Positions 45,737 to 56,700 of a DNA stretch of 64,000 bases are shown here, piece after piece; the stretch's first letter is position 1, and every line of letters starts with the position of its first letter. Origin of the DNA: Ochotona curzoniae (Eukaryota; Chordata; Mammalia; Lagomorpha; Ochotonidae); NCBI RefSeq assembly GCF_017591425.1, contig NW_024466512.1, positions 13,333,001-13,397,000 on the forward strand. The letters run 5' to 3'. The notes beneath the pieces were generated by a model that saw nothing but the letters and a program-made list of their open reading frames with translations, did not search any database and was not told the origin of the DNA. Both the position numbers and the translations under genes were made by a program.

Positions 45737-46028
45737 TTTTTTTTTTTTTTTCAAATCATTTTATTTGAATGACAGAGACATTTGGTTTACTCTCTGCATG
45801 CTGCCACCAGCCAGGGTTAGGCCAAGCCCAATTCAGGAGCTGGAAACAGCATTCAGGTGTCTCATGTGGGTGGCAGTGGCCCAAGGACTTGAGAACACCA
45901 CCTGCTGCTCTCCCAGGCTCACTAGCAGGAAGCTGTATTAGAAGAGGAGTAGTTAGGATTCAAACAGGTACTCTGATATCGTTTGTGGGTGTCCCAAGCA
46001 GTGACTTAAACTGCTATGCCAAATGCCT
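45737..46028 (-). repeat. C-type SINE, reverse orientation, older
   Basis: A T15 run (tail reversed), ATTTTATTTGAATGACAGAGAC, CAGGTGTCTCATGTGGGTGGC, CTCACTAGCAGGAAGCTG and AAACTGCTATGCCAAATGCC. Diverged full-length copy. Confidence 0.82.
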
Positions 46029-46100
46029 TTGTTCATTTTATTTAGCTTTTGGTCCTATTTAGAAAAGTGACTGCAATTGTGCCCAAAGAAACTGTATATG

Positions 46101-46433
46101 ATGGGTCCAGTATGGTAACTTAGTGGCTAAAGTCCTCTCCTTGCACACCCAGAATCCCATATGGGCGCTGATTCATGTCCCAGAGGCCCCTCTTCCCATG
46201 CAGCTCCCTGCTGGTGGCCTAGGAAAGCAGTCGAGGATGGCCCAAAGCCTTGGGACGCTGCACCTGTGCGGGAGACCCGGAAGAGCATCTGGGCTCCTGG
46301 CTTCAGACTGGCCAGTTCAGCTCTGGCCATTGCAACTGCCTGGGGAATGAATCAGTGGATAGAAGATCTTCCTCTCTGTTTCTCCTCCTCTCTGTGTTTC
46401 CGATTTTCCAATAATAATAATAATAAATCCTAA
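46101..46433 (+). repeat. Lagomorph C-type SINE
   Basis: ATGGGTCCAGTATGGTAAC head, AATCCCATATGGGCGCTG, GGCCTAGGAAAGCAGTCGAGG, GGGAGACCCGGAAGAGC body, CTCTGTTTCTCCTCCTCTC tract and an (AAT)n tail. A 16-bp imperfect duplication flanks it (46,085-46,100 AAAGAAACTGTATATG; 46,434-46,449 AAAGAAGCTATACATG). Confidence 0.92.
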
Positions 46434-46558
46434 AAAGAAGCTATACATGCTACAAGGAATGAATGACACTGCAGCAGAGAGATGAACAGTTTGCTGTGTA
46501 ATTGTTCCTCTCTGTCTCTTCTGGGTCATACACTGATTAGACAACAACAATGTTACAA

Positions 46559-46595
46559 ACTACACTTGATCTTAGCCAAAAGGCTGAGAAGCGAT
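46559..46595 (-). pseudogene. U2 snRNA 5' fragment, retroposed pseudogene (37 nt)
   Basis: The minus strand reads the first 37 nt of U2 snRNA, starting ATCGCTTCTCAGCCTTTTGG and running through GCTAAGATCAAGTGTAGT; relative to the canonical start one base differs (A for G in CTCGGCC). It stops there, lacking the branch-point pairing region, Sm site and 3' stem-loops, so it cannot make a spliceosomal RNA. A 15-bp duplication with two mismatches flanks it: 46,547-46,561 ACAATGTTACAAACT and 46,596-46,610 ACAACGTTGCAAACT, overlapping the insert by 3 bp on the left. That marks LINE-mediated insertion of a truncated cDNA. Confidence 0.9.
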
Positions 46596-46610
46596 ACAAC
46601 GTTGCAAACT

Positions 46611-47499
46611 GATCCTTGAGTCTCTCAGAAGGGCACTCTCTAGAAATCCAATAACATTTCTCTGCTTGTCAAAAGTCAGGGCTGGGCTTCACAGTGCTAA
46701 CCAACTGTGTTTCTTTGCCATGCTCTGCATATAGCAACCTTTCTCGTCACATCCTGTTTCCCATGTTCTCTCAGGTGCACACTTACTGCCACATAAAGAG
46801 TTGCTAAATGCTAATAAAATGGAAGGAGATTTTTGTCCTAATAATTGCAACCATACTATTAAGTGCAATTAGTATCATGAGTACGACTACAGAAACAGGT
46901 CCCAGAGTTAGCCTGGGCGTACCTGGAGCAGCACACAGACATCTGAAGCCACGCGTTCCAACAGGAGACAGCTGGGGCAAGTTATCCAAGCAACAATCCT
47001 GTGGCCCGTAAGGCTTGCATGAGAAACGTTTATTACAATCAACTAGGTTTCCTCTCAGTGCAGGTAAGCAGAACCCTGAGAGATGACCCCAGGGAGGCAG
47101 CAGCTTGGACGGAAGGCTGTGGTAATTGGCTAGTATTTACAATGATGGGAAAGTGGTTTGTACATTGAGGGACCACGAGCGTAGTGGATACCGAGCTTCT
47201 ACAGGCCCTTCCCCTTAAGATGCACACTGCTTCGAAGTGTTTGCCCGCCTTTCTGGACTGTTCCTGGTGAACACTACAAATAGACTTCAATGAGAGAAGA
47301 GGAAATGGGGTTTCTAGCACCGGCCCTTCACCGGGCTGGCCTGCGCCGGGCCCAAAGCCTTTCTCCCTTTGTGGTGTGAAGAAAAATGCCCTGCAGAGGT
47401 ACCTGCTTAAAATCATAGAGATAACCCTTCACCTGTTCAGGATTTGGTTGTTTCGTATTAGGGGAGAGGGACCCAAAAAACCACAGGACTAGAATTAGC
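46611..47499. other. Unique non-coding sequence
   Basis: No nameable repeat. 46,795-46,910 (GCTAATAAAATGG, CTAATAATTGC, GTGCAATTAGTATC) is homeodomain-motif-rich and may be conserved. The minus frame at 47,039-47,416 (125 codons) has no domain. Confidence 0.33.
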
Positions 47500-47660
47500 T
47501 TTCCTCACAGCCTTGGCAGAAATGCAAATTACTATGTTTTGTTCGGTTACTTAGTCTTTTAATGAAGCTTGGCCTGAAGGCTTTGAGATAGTCTATGCAC
47601 ACTTTGGTTGGCGCCGAGTCACCCACTTCCTGTTGTGTGACATCCACGCAGCCTTACTCC
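47500..47660. promoter_or_regulatory. Candidate regulatory segment with an octamer
   Basis: ATGCAAAT (47,522-47,529) is a perfect POU/octamer site, followed by CTTTTAATGAAGC and CACTTTGGTTGGCGCCGAG. Repeat-free. Function inferred from motifs only. Confidence 0.33.
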
Positions 47661-48024
47661 CGCACATTTACACAGCTCACCTGCTTCCCAGGCATCTGGC
47701 TTCTGGACTAGTTACAGAGGTGCACTTTACAGGGTCTCAATAACTACTGAACACTGCTGCTTTTCTCAGATGAGCTAGCCAGCAGAGAGTAAATTATGGA
47801 GGGCTTGCTGTGGGTACGATGATGGGAGCTAAGGGCTGTAAGGTGTCTGTGGGTGACATAATGGGAGTCCTGGTGTCGCAGGTGCCTTGGGTCCAGTTGT
47901 TACCCGCAGGATGCTTGCTCTCTATCCATGGCCCAGCCGGACAGGACAATGCTCTCTCTGTTAAAACCTACAAGGCATTCCCAGCAAACCTCTCAATCCA
48001 AAACCAACTAGCATTTTCTTATCT
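47661..48024. other. Unique sequence
   Basis: Nothing nameable; a short plus frame at 47,810-48,028 has no family resemblance. Confidence 0.33.
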
Positions 48025-48160
48025 CTGAAGATAAGTGCTTTACACCAAACATGACCTCAAGCACTGACATTATTCTCCAGGACAATGAAAGCCTCAGTAT
48101 CCATGTTTACAGTTTAGAAAGGTAAGGGGGTCAGGTGAAGAATCCAAACCCATGGAGGAG
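48025..48160 (-). repeat. MIR-like fragment
   Basis: GATAAGTGCTTTACACC, ACAGTTTAGAAAGGTAAG and GAATCCAAACCCATGG fit a badly diverged MIR minus strand ('taagcgctttacatg ... gaggttaag ... gaacccagg'). Confidence 0.45.
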
Positions 48161-48179
48161 GTCACATAAAAAGAAGAGA

Positions 48180-48480
48180 ACATGTGAGCACAAGCTCACC
48201 CTTAAAAGAGGGGAAAACCAATGGGGAAACTTTGGTTTTTTTCATTCTTACATGTCTATTTAACAAAATCCCATGTGATATGTGTGTCTATGGAAACCTT
48301 CGTTATCTCAATGAAAGTGCGGTACTTAAGGCTGTTGTTGCTATGGAACAAGCAGTCTTTGCTTTTTATTCTATTGCACAATATCTAATTACAGAGATCC
48401 TGATAAAATTATGCATTCCTAAGCACAAATTAGGGCCATTCTACAGGAGCCCTCGTGTACATACTTTGTTAAATTTCATT
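48180..48480. promoter_or_regulatory. Candidate conserved non-coding element with RFX-like site
   Basis: GTTGTTGCTATGGAAC (48,334-48,349) resembles an RFX X-box. The surrounding DNA is free of repeats and rich in A+T words such as ATCTAATTACAGAG, AAAATTATGCATTCC and CACAAATTAGGGCC. An open plus frame of 99 codons spans 48,184-48,483, but its composition shows no domain and the region reads better as regulatory DNA. Confidence 0.42.
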
Positions 48481-48899
48481 TGAAAAAAAAATCAGGGGTG
48501 ACTTTGCAGAGTCTTAGAAATGAGCAAAGTCTCCTCTTAGCAGTCAGCCTTCTGTAAGGTGGAAGTCTTGGGACTGTAGTTGGAACTGGAGCGCAGTCCT
48601 GGGTGGAAGATGGAGCTGACTTGGTTTATTCTCCCACAGAAGCCTGAGTGTGAACTGGAAAGCTTGTTCTCCTGCTGGCTTGTTACACAATGCACATATT
48701 TAAAAGTCAGTTTCTTTGTTTCCTCTCAAAACACAATAATCTACTTAATAGCAAGGAAGAACTGAGCTGCTCTTTTGCAAAGATAACATGTTACAAATAC
48801 AGTTGACACTCCCTCCTCATTCATCTCTCTCAACCAGTAGCTAGTAATCTGTAATTGGAAGGCATGCTTCTGTCCCTGTTTTTATACTTTTAATACACA
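48481..48899. other. Unique non-coding sequence
   Basis: Nothing nameable. Confidence 0.33.
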
Positions 48900-49130
48900 T
48901 TTAGGTATCTATAATTATGCCTCATACACTATATGGAGCATTTTGAAAATCATATTGTGACTCACTGTGTTAGTTCAAGGTGCATATATGTTGAGCTGTA
49001 GGGGTTATTTATTGATTTTATCTGCTGTATAATATTCTATGGTGTTGAGACCCTCCCTTCGATTGATGAACATTTATGCTGTGTCTATATTTCTGCTGTT
49101 CTACTGCTGAAGAAGCCTCTTGCCTTGAGA
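48900..49130 (-). mobile_element. Old L1 fragment, reverse orientation
   Basis: CTGCTGTATAATATTCTATGGTG, TTCGATTGATGAACATTTATGC and CTATATTTCTGCTGTTCTACTGCTG follow the antisense L1 motif 'tggctgaataatattccattgtatgg ... gttgatggacatttggg ... gctattgtgaataatgctgc'. Short and diverged. Confidence 0.6.
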
Positions 49131-49487
49131 CTTTCAAGTTGCAGTACAGCTAAGTGTAACAGAACCGATTGCCAGGTCTCTAACTTTCATACACGCTACC
49201 TGTGGAAACCAATATGCCGAGATCATGCCTGAGATCCGGGCACCAGTTCTTCACCTTTCTCATTCCTCAGCTGCCTTCTCCCACTTCACTAAGATGCTCT
49301 GCTCATAAGTATAAAAACCTCTACAGTTGGAAAAAAAAAAAAAGATGGAGACAATATGAACTCTTAAAAAGCTATACTTTTGATTGGGACATACAGATTC
49401 GGCCTGGAACTTTGAGTTGATCCCTGGTCTGCACATACAGCTGACAGAAGTGAAGCCTGTATTGGGATGGTCTGAATTCAGACACAC
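49131..49487. other. Unique sequence
   Basis: An A14 run at 49,330-49,343; otherwise unclassified. Confidence 0.33.
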
Positions 49488-49810
49488 AGATGGTCCCCAG
49501 TTTATGACGGTTCAGAGCCAAGATTTTCACCTTTCTGATGGTGCCAAAGTGGCATGCGTTCAGCAGCAACTGTGTTTTGATTTGGGTCTTTCCCTGGACT
49601 AGTGATACGTGGTACAACCTCATCTCCTGAGCCCTGGGGGCTCCGTCAGCCTTGTGATTCCAATGAACTGAGCCTCCACAAGGCTCTGTTGTAGCTGTGC
49701 TCTCATGCTGAGTAGGGTAGGAGGACTGAAGCTATTTTGAACATAGCATACTTCCTACTCACTATGTGTTTATTGGGATAGGACTACGTCATGAGTAGAG
49801 AAATATCTCT
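49488..49810. mobile_element. Tigger-related DNA transposon fossil (MER8-like)
   Basis: TGGTCCCCAGTTTATGACGGTTC, GATGGTGCCAAAGTGGCATGCGTTCAG and CCCTGGACTAGTGATACGTGGTAC match in order the family starting 'gtcccccaacttatgatggttcgac'. The far end, TTTATTGGGATAGGACTACGTCATGAGTAG, corresponds to 'tttatcgggacgtaaccccatcgtaag'. Non-autonomous and dead. Confidence 0.78.
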
Positions 49811-50234
49811 ATCCCAGGGCAGGGTAGTGCAAGTTTTGACAAACATCTATGACTTCACCTTTTCCATCCTCTAACTGACTTCCGAAAGATTGCATTTTCT
49901 CTGAGAGACTCGTGTAAGGACCAAACAGAGAGAGCAGCAGCGAGAAGTACTGATTGCGGCATCATCTTACATTCCCCATTTGAGAAACTCCCAGAGGCTG
50001 AGGTTCCATGAGCAACATGCCGATCTGAAACTTCCTTCCCAACTCTGCCACCTTAGAACAGAAGTGACACCGTTTTCATAGGGACATGTACTAACACATG
50101 TATTTAAATTGAAAAACCAAAGCTGGTCTTGTTCTGTCAGAACCAGGGTCCATTCTGGTTGCTTTATTTGACAGTGAAGACTGGGTTATGAGGTGGGTGT
50201 TCCCACATTTTGAATTAGTTAAACCTGTATCTTA
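49811..50234. other. Unique non-coding sequence
   Basis: Nothing nameable. Confidence 0.33.
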
Positions 50235-50396
50235 AGAGGTCCGTGCAATGGCACAGTGGGTTAGCCGCTGGAGATTGGGGCCGTGTGGGAGATGAACCAG
50301 GAGACGCAAGATTTCTCTCTCCCTACCTCTGCCCCTCTCCCTACCCATGTCTCCCTCTCTACCTTGCTTCTCCAATAAATAAATACATTTGCAAAA
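50235..50396 (+). repeat. C-type SINE with internal deletion
   Basis: Head AGAGGTCCGTGCAATGGCACAGTGGGTTAGCCGC, then directly GTGTGGGAGATGAACCAGGAGACGC, a CTCTCTCCCTACCTCTGCCCC tract and CTCCAATAAATAAATAC tail. The B-box region and the middle half of the element are missing. Confidence 0.82.
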
Positions 50397-51714
50397 ACTC
50401 TGTAACTTCAAAGTTTTGGTAAGAAGATACTGAGAGCAGCCAAGATAAAGGCATTGTGTGAAAAGATTGGCTACTGGCAAATCTGTTTATGTGAGCGGTA
50501 GCATAACTCTTCCCAATTCCTTCTAAATATATTTAGTTAAAACAGTATCGCAAATTTAAAAAAAAAAAGAAAGAAAGAAAAAGAAAAAAGAGTAAGAGGT
50601 ATGCTTGGTGTGTAGAATGTCTGTATATGTATACAGTCCTCCAGGGTACTTCTTGCTTTCAGAACAAGCAATAAAAAACCTGTTGGACAATCTACCTACA
50701 TCTCTGCTATGGACTTGAAGTCTGGAGAAAACTTGATTGGCTCAGGTAATGAGACAGCATGTGTTACTGTGGATGAGTCACCAACTGTATGAATCAGATT
50801 GAATTAGTTTAAATGACTCTTTTATTGCTGTATGCTGAGAATCCAACTATTCGAGGAACAAAGGGCATGACCCATCTGGGAGTTGGTCTCCTTGGCACAG
50901 CTGTCCAATGCAACCCCAAGAGGAATCCCTGGATGCCTAAACTGAGACGATGTGTTTAAGCTGCACACAGGCTGTCTGCCTGAGGTGGCAGTGGTGATAC
51001 GCTGGCATGAATCTTAGAGACAGTTTTAGCACCATGTGCTGGGAGACCTGCAACAGGTCATCCGTCTCTTTGGGTCCTGGGTGAAATGAAACACCCTCTC
51101 ATGGTGGCCCATTACCTGCTCTCTATCCTGGATCATGAGGCCCAGACTAGGTCCTTCACTCCCTGCCCAGCCCAGATGGTCTGGGCACTGAATTGGTGCT
51201 GTATCCCCCTGCCTACAGCTGGCGGGGTAGGGGTCAGGTTAGTATGTCTAGTACTGCCAGGCACTTTTAAATTAACTTCCTGGTATGGTAAACTGGTATG
51301 GCTGTTAGGGGTAGTACACAATCCTAAAGACACAACTCCATGATTTCAGACAGTACTTAGTAACCTGAGTTCTTCAGAAGAAAAAAAAGCCACATTTTCC
51401 TTATGCATCATTGAGAGCCTCCTTTAACCACATCCAGGCCTTCAAGTTGGTATGAAGAAGAGTCCAACACATTTCAAGGCTTTCAGGGACCAATAAACAT
51501 TTTCCTACTTTATCAATACTCTAACCCTGAGACACACACGTGAGCGCGCACACACACTGCATCACCACCAGCAGCCCCAGTTATAGCCACACAGATAGAC
51601 CACCAGAGGCCATCTTAGCACTCCGCCTCTGATGGGACTGGGGAGAGGCAGGGTGAAAGCCTGAAAGGGGATGCAGGAACAGGGTTCACACCCATTTCTC
51701 TGGGGATGAATGTG
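50397..51714. other. Unresolved sequence, possibly an old retroelement
   Basis: A (GAAA)n-like purine tract lies at 50,558-50,592. 50,740-51,350 has a texture I associate with decayed LTR or other lineage repeats (GATGAGTCACCAACTGTATGAATC, CTCTTTTATTGC), but I cannot place it. No gene. Confidence 0.25.
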
Positions 51715-51905
51715 CAGCCTCCCAAGCCCGGTTGCCTTAGTTCAGGTCTGGCCTTGGTCACTTGTTGGCTGTGTGGCTTGAGCTGAGACTGCATCTCCCT
51801 GAGCGTGCATCTGTGAGCTGAAACCAGCCCACTGGGATTTTGGGAGGATTAAAGAAGATAACCAACCATTGCACAGTCCAGGGAGCACAGCCTAATGTGA
51901 ACGTA
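51715..51905 (+). repeat. MIR element
   Basis: GTTCAGGTCTGGCCTTGGTCACTTGTTGGCTGTGTGGCTTGAG, GACTGCATCTCCCTGAGC and GGGAGGATTAAAGAAGATAACC follow the MIR plus strand ('ctctgccacttactagctgtgtgaccttgg...gaggattaaatgagataa'). Confidence 0.78.
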
Positions 51906-52633
51906 TTTCCCTTCTTCTATTTCAGGCATATGAAAGAGCAACTGCACTGACTTCTTTGGTAGCAAATTCTAGCAGTTTAAAAACTCAAATTCATCATCAT
52001 GAGAGCAGTTAAGCTTGAATTTTCTTTTTCCCCAGGAATGCTTTCCATTATAAAACGGGTAGCCAAGTTAAATTTGCTCAGTTAATTTTGGCCTGAGAGG
52101 TGCTCTTAGGGCCCTCAACATTTGCCTGGAAGGTCAGGCTTATCAGTTCATGCTTGTTAGTGTGAAAAACTCCTTGCCTATCACTGCTTCTGCCACTTCC
52201 CTTATCCTGTCTTTCTTCTGGAACAAGTGGACTTGCAAGATACTTCACTCTCTGATTGGCAAGGCTGCTTGTTCTGTGAGAGAGAGTTCCGCGTATGTGT
52301 ACAGTCATGGGCTGCAGGCTCCGGAAGGTTTATCTGACAATGCTTTCTTCTGCAGGTGCCAAGGCACTGAAAGCAGGGCCCCTGCCAGCTGTCCCCCTTC
52401 TAATTAAGTGTTCTACCATTTCCAAACCATGACTTTTGGGGACAACCGGAATAAACATAAGAGGACGACTGCTCTATATTTATCAAACCTAGGGGCAGAC
52501 TGAGATATATTTCTTGCTGGTTGAGGAGCAATGAAATTTCCAGATCATGGATGGTATAAAACAGAGGGTTTTGTTTAGAGTTACTGGAAACTCTAAATCA
52601 TGATTGAATTCATTTCAATTAAAAGTTAACTTT
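51906..52633. other. Unique non-coding sequence
   Basis: No element nameable; chance frames at 52,078-52,407 run on both strands. Confidence 0.33.
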
Positions 52634-52942
52634 CAGGGCCTGGTGGCAGCAGCCTAGTGGCTGAAATCCTTGCTTTGCAGGAACCAGGATCCCATATGGG
52701 TGCTGGTTTGTGTCCCAGCTGTCCCACTTTCCATTCAGCTCCCTGCTTGTGATCTGGGAAAGCAACAGACAATGGACCAGGGCTTTGGGATCCTGCAACC
52801 TGTGTTAGAGCTGGAAGAGGCTCCTGATCAGCTCAGCTCTGGTCAGGTGGCCATTTGGGGAGTGAACCAGAGGATGGAGGCTCTTTCTCTCTGTCTCTGC
52901 TTTTCTCTGTAAATCAGCCTTTCCAATTAAAAAAAAAAAAAA
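52634..52942 (+). repeat. Lagomorph C-type SINE
   Basis: CAGGGCCTGGTGGCAGCAGCCTAGTGGC head, GGATCCCATATGGGTGCTGG, GATCTGGGAAAGCAACAGACAATGG body, CTCTCTGTCTCTGCTTTTCTCTG tract and an A14 tail. Confidence 0.9.
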
Positions 52943-52984
52943 CCCAAACCTACAACTTGCTTACGGAGTAGGAATGATGCTTGC

Positions 52985-53300
52985 ACACAGTCCCCACTTA
53001 CTCATGGTTAAAATTACTCTTTGTTAACTATAGTCCAAAAAAGTGAATGGAAAATTCCAGGAATAAATGGTTTTTAAGTTTTAAATAACTTTTACTATGG
53101 CATATTTTTATAGTTGTTCCATGTTATGATTATGGCTGTTAGTTCCTCACGTTGCTTAATTTATAAATTAAGTGTTATTATAAGTATGCAGATATGTGAA
53201 AGAACACAGCACAACAGGATTCATAACAGCTTGGAATCATCCCTCCTGGATACGGGAGGATTATTTACTAATACTGAAACAGGGAGCAAGACATTCTTAA
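52985..53300. mobile_element. Tigger-type DNA transposon fossil
   Basis: CACAGTCCCCACTTACTCATGGTTAAAATTAC, GAATGGAAAATTCCAGGAATAAATGG and GTTTTTAAGTTTTAAATAAC match in order the family reading 'gtcccccttatccacggtttcac ... atggaaaattccagaaataaac ... aagttttaaat'. CTTGGAATCATCCCTCC follows as expected. No transposase remains. Confidence 0.78.
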
Positions 53301-53399
53301 AACTTTCAATAACAAAAAATCTTCTCTCCACAGAAAGTTAGAAAACACAATAATAATATAAGTAATAGGAAAAAAGGGGGGGGCAAAGATTATGCTATC

Positions 53400-53540
53400 A
53401 GAAATTTAGAGAAAAAAGCATTACGTGGTGCCACTCTGTTAATTAAGCTCAGTCCTATTTCTGTGTTTTATAGTATTTGCCTGCTATAAAAAAGACTCAT
53501 TGTGCTTTCTTGATTAATCACACATTAATGTAAATTTAAC
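53400..53540. promoter_or_regulatory. Candidate regulatory segment with paired homeodomain sites
   Basis: TTAATTAA (53,439-53,446) and palindromic GATTAATC (53,512-53,519, which offers TAATC on both strands) lie 65 bp apart in repeat-free DNA, followed by CACACATTAATG. Suggestive only. Confidence 0.35.
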
Positions 53541-54689
53541 ATTTCTTCTGGAATATACTCCAAACTGCCAGCACTTCATGTTCCACCAAAAATGGTACTG
53601 TTCCTTGGCTAACTCATGGTTTCTCATGAGGACAGAAGGAGATGAGGTATGTACAGTGGGCAAGGGATAGAAACATACCCAGGAGGGAAAGGGGCTGGCC
53701 TTGCAGTGGGAGTCGGGGGTGGTGTACAGCCAAAGTTCAAATCCACAGTGGAGTTGGGCCCAGTCTCTGGCACCACGTTGGAGGTATGGGGGGAAAGCAG
53801 TGCAGTAGCTGGCTGGCTGGCCTAGGAGCAGCATGTCCAGGAGCACTGCACTGCGGTCCAGAGGCAGCAGCAATATGAGGGGCTGGGCTGGTGACAGTAG
53901 CAATTGGGAGAGGAACACTGGGCTCCATGCCTCACCAGACTCCCAGTCTGGGATACCACTGCCACTCCATCATCCCTTTCCTGTGCCAGGGGTCCACATG
54001 TGCTCTGTGATTGAGAGTTTGGGGGACCGTAGGAAGGGAGATATGCATGAGACATCTGGCTTACATCATCTGTGGCAGAATCCCTGGCAATGCCTCCATC
54101 ACTTACACTAAGGTTTTTGCTGTAAATTATCTTTTAATTTTCTTTCCTTTTTCAGCTAGTTGGATTTCGCATTAGTCAGAATCACTTCTATAACTGTGGC
54201 AAGATTGTGGAGAGAGAATTGGACGGCACTGAGAGTCCAGGCACAGGGGTCAATTCGGAGGCAAAGTGAATGGCCCAGGCAGAAGAGGACATGTGCTTGA
54301 CTCTGGCCGGGACATACCAGGGCCATCCGTCTCCTTGTTATGAGGCTGGATAATATGAAATGCCATGTCTGTCAGTTGACAATAATAAAATAACAGAATC
54401 ATGGCAATTTCTTATGGTTCAAATACCTGGAATATGAAAAACAAAAATGCATGAGAAGAAGCACCTGGTCATCCTTTTTTCTCCCACAGGGCAGGTCCCA
54501 GGATTTGATTGGAATTTCTACAAGGAGCTGTAGACCTGGTCTAGGAGTGTCTCCTCAGGTTGTACAGGGGCTTCATTTATCTTTGCAAAATAGCAATTCT
54601 TAAGTTTACACTGGGAAGAAGAATGTTCATTACATTATGTCTGGTATTTGCTTTTTGTTTTTTTTTTTATTGGAAAGATTTGACACTAC
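53541..54689. other. Unresolved, partly GC-rich sequence
   Basis: 53,630-54,110 is GC-richer with overlapping chance frames on both strands (134 codons minus, 92 plus). They lack a domain and start/stop inside unique DNA. It may be a decayed endogenous retroelement but I see no LTR pair, primer site or polymerase motif. The rest is unclassified. Confidence 0.28.
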
Positions 54690-54984
54690 TGGGACTGGCA
54701 TTGTGGTAGTGAGCTAAAGCACCCCTTGCGAAGCTAACACCTGCTGCTAGAATGAGGGTTTGAGTCCTGGCTATTCTGCTTTTTATACAGCTTCCTGCTC
54801 ATGTATTTGGAAAGGTAGGATGGGCCAAGAACTTGGACATCTGTTACCCATGTGGAAAATCAGGATGGAGTTCTCATAGCTATCCGAGGAGTAAACCAGT
54901 GGATGGGAGATCTTGAAAGATCATTGTTTCCCCTGATCCCCATTCCTCTTGCTTACTGCTTTGTCTTTCAAATAAACTGCACTC
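54690..54984 (+). repeat. C-type SINE, old
   Basis: GGGACTGGCATTGTGGTAGTGAGC head, GGGTTTGAGTCCTGGC B-box region, CTTCCTGCTCATGTATTTGGAAAGG, GGAGTAAACCAGTGGATGGGAGATC and a CTTTCAAATAAAC tail. Diverged, with deletions in the body. Confidence 0.8.
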
Positions 54985-55499
54985 ACAGTGCACAAATATA
55001 CAATATACATATATACATACGTGCACATACATATCCAACACTGTCTTTATAAAAAGAGGGCAAGCCTTTTGCAGAAGTTGAGAGACGGGCAGATACTTCT
55101 TTGTTTCACCTAACAGGAAGCTCATGAAAGTTAAGTTTGCTGTGTAAGAGTTTAAATCTAAACCTTAGAGACCCTAACTTGGCAAAAGCAGAGAGGGCTG
55201 GGCTTATGAAAAGCCTTCCCCTGGCTTGTGAATGAGGCTAACAGGGCGCTGGCCAGCGGGAAGGAAGTGAGACAGGGCAGGATGTTGTTGTTAATGGTTA
55301 ATGGTTACTGAGTATCGACAATTTGCAAGGAGAAGCCACATTGCAGGAGGGATCAGCTCTAGTTCTTGGCCAAGTCCAGAGCCAGCCAGAAAGGGGAAGG
55401 CACTCCTTTTGTTATGAGTAACTACAGACGGCTGAGTGAAGAAATGAAATAATGAGAAGACCACTGCATGAGTCATCTCTGGAAAGTAGTAAACATTTT
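54985..55499. other. Unique sequence
   Basis: Short ATACATATATACATACG-type simple sequence at 55,000-55,035; otherwise nothing nameable. Confidence 0.33.
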
Positions 55500-56250
55500 T
55501 AGGCTGATGTGTTTCATCTTATGTAAGAGCTAACATGAATGAAGATGATTTATAATGGGTCTGCACATTGTTTCAGAGGCGCAGTCCCAGACTTTGATGG
55601 TGGGATGGTACATTTAACCTCTGAGTCCTAATGATGCTCTGTTTTCCAGATGAGCTCAAGGCTTGTCATATTTTAGACCTGGAAAGCATAAATGGTATTA
55701 TCTTTGTATATACAAAATAAAAATCAATTCATTTTCCAAATGTTTAATTCATTCAGGAAGAGACACACACACGGATAGATCCCAGCTAAATCAACAAATC
55801 TCTGTTCGCTTATCAAATCAGGGTATATTAGGTTCAATCAAGGTGCTTGACGTATAGATCTACAAATAAACAGTTATTTTCCTAAAGAGTATTTAGATTT
55901 ATTATCTGGAGCTGCACTTCCTGTGCAGTTGTAGTAGCTTTTGTAACTTTCCCCTTAAATAGAAGTTGCACATCTGCGAAATAAAAATATCTCACTAAAC
56001 TATATCCTCTAGGCCACAAAAGGCTTATCTTTTCTTCCTGTGAAAGGGATCACAGAACAGAAATGTTATTTAGAAACCTTTTCTCTGTCATATTTTTGAA
56101 GAAATAGCAAAGGCTGTATTTTCTTACTGACATCCCGACATACAGGAGAGTTGTAGGAAACGCTGGAATTCAGTCTATTCGTCATTTACTGCAAATGATT
56201 TAGCAGCGTCTACTCCTGGAATATTTCAAGCCATTTGTGGAACACATCTT
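55500..56250. promoter_or_regulatory. Candidate conserved non-coding region
   Basis: Repeat-free and A+T-rich. It contains CAAAATAAAAATCAATTC and CAAATGTTTAATTCATTC near 55,715-55,755, GTTATTTTCC and repeated TTTAGATTTATTATC words near 55,895. No credible open frame. The absence of repeats over 2 kb (55.0-57.1 kb) is itself mildly notable. Confidence 0.35.
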
Positions 56251-56459
56251 CTCAAATCCACAAGCCTGCTTCCAAACATGAGAGACAGATGGTGGAGCAG
56301 GGGGCAGTGCGGGGTTCTTCCATCTTATATGCTCAGTCACCTCTCAAAACAGATCTCAGACTCCCCAAACTCTTGTTCCCTACTCACTCTGATACTCCGA
56401 CCTGGCTAGGAAGGTTAGGAGGCTGGGATTCTGCATCAGCCTGTTTACTTAACACATGT

Positions 56460-56700
56460 CACATCTAGAATAAGGATTGCTTTAGCTGAAAAAGCAAGTC
56501 ATTTATAAGTGTGCATTTATAAGGGCAAAAGTCAAGGCAACTGTGCAAACCACTTGTCAACGTATTTAGAGGAAATTGTGTAATCAACTTAACATACCAG
56601 TTAGCCTTTACCTGCAAGGTCAAGCTCAGAGTTCCTGCATGTCACCACACCAGCCTATTAATCACTCTGCAGGAAATTCCACATTTTTCTTTAGATTAAA
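56460..56700. promoter_or_regulatory. Candidate conserved non-coding element
   Basis: Two similar words CATTTATAAGTGTG and CATTTATAAGGGC stand 15 bp apart at about 56,501 and 56,515, with TGTGTAATCAACTTAAC and CCTATTAATCACTC further on. Repeat-free DNA; function inferred. Confidence 0.35.
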
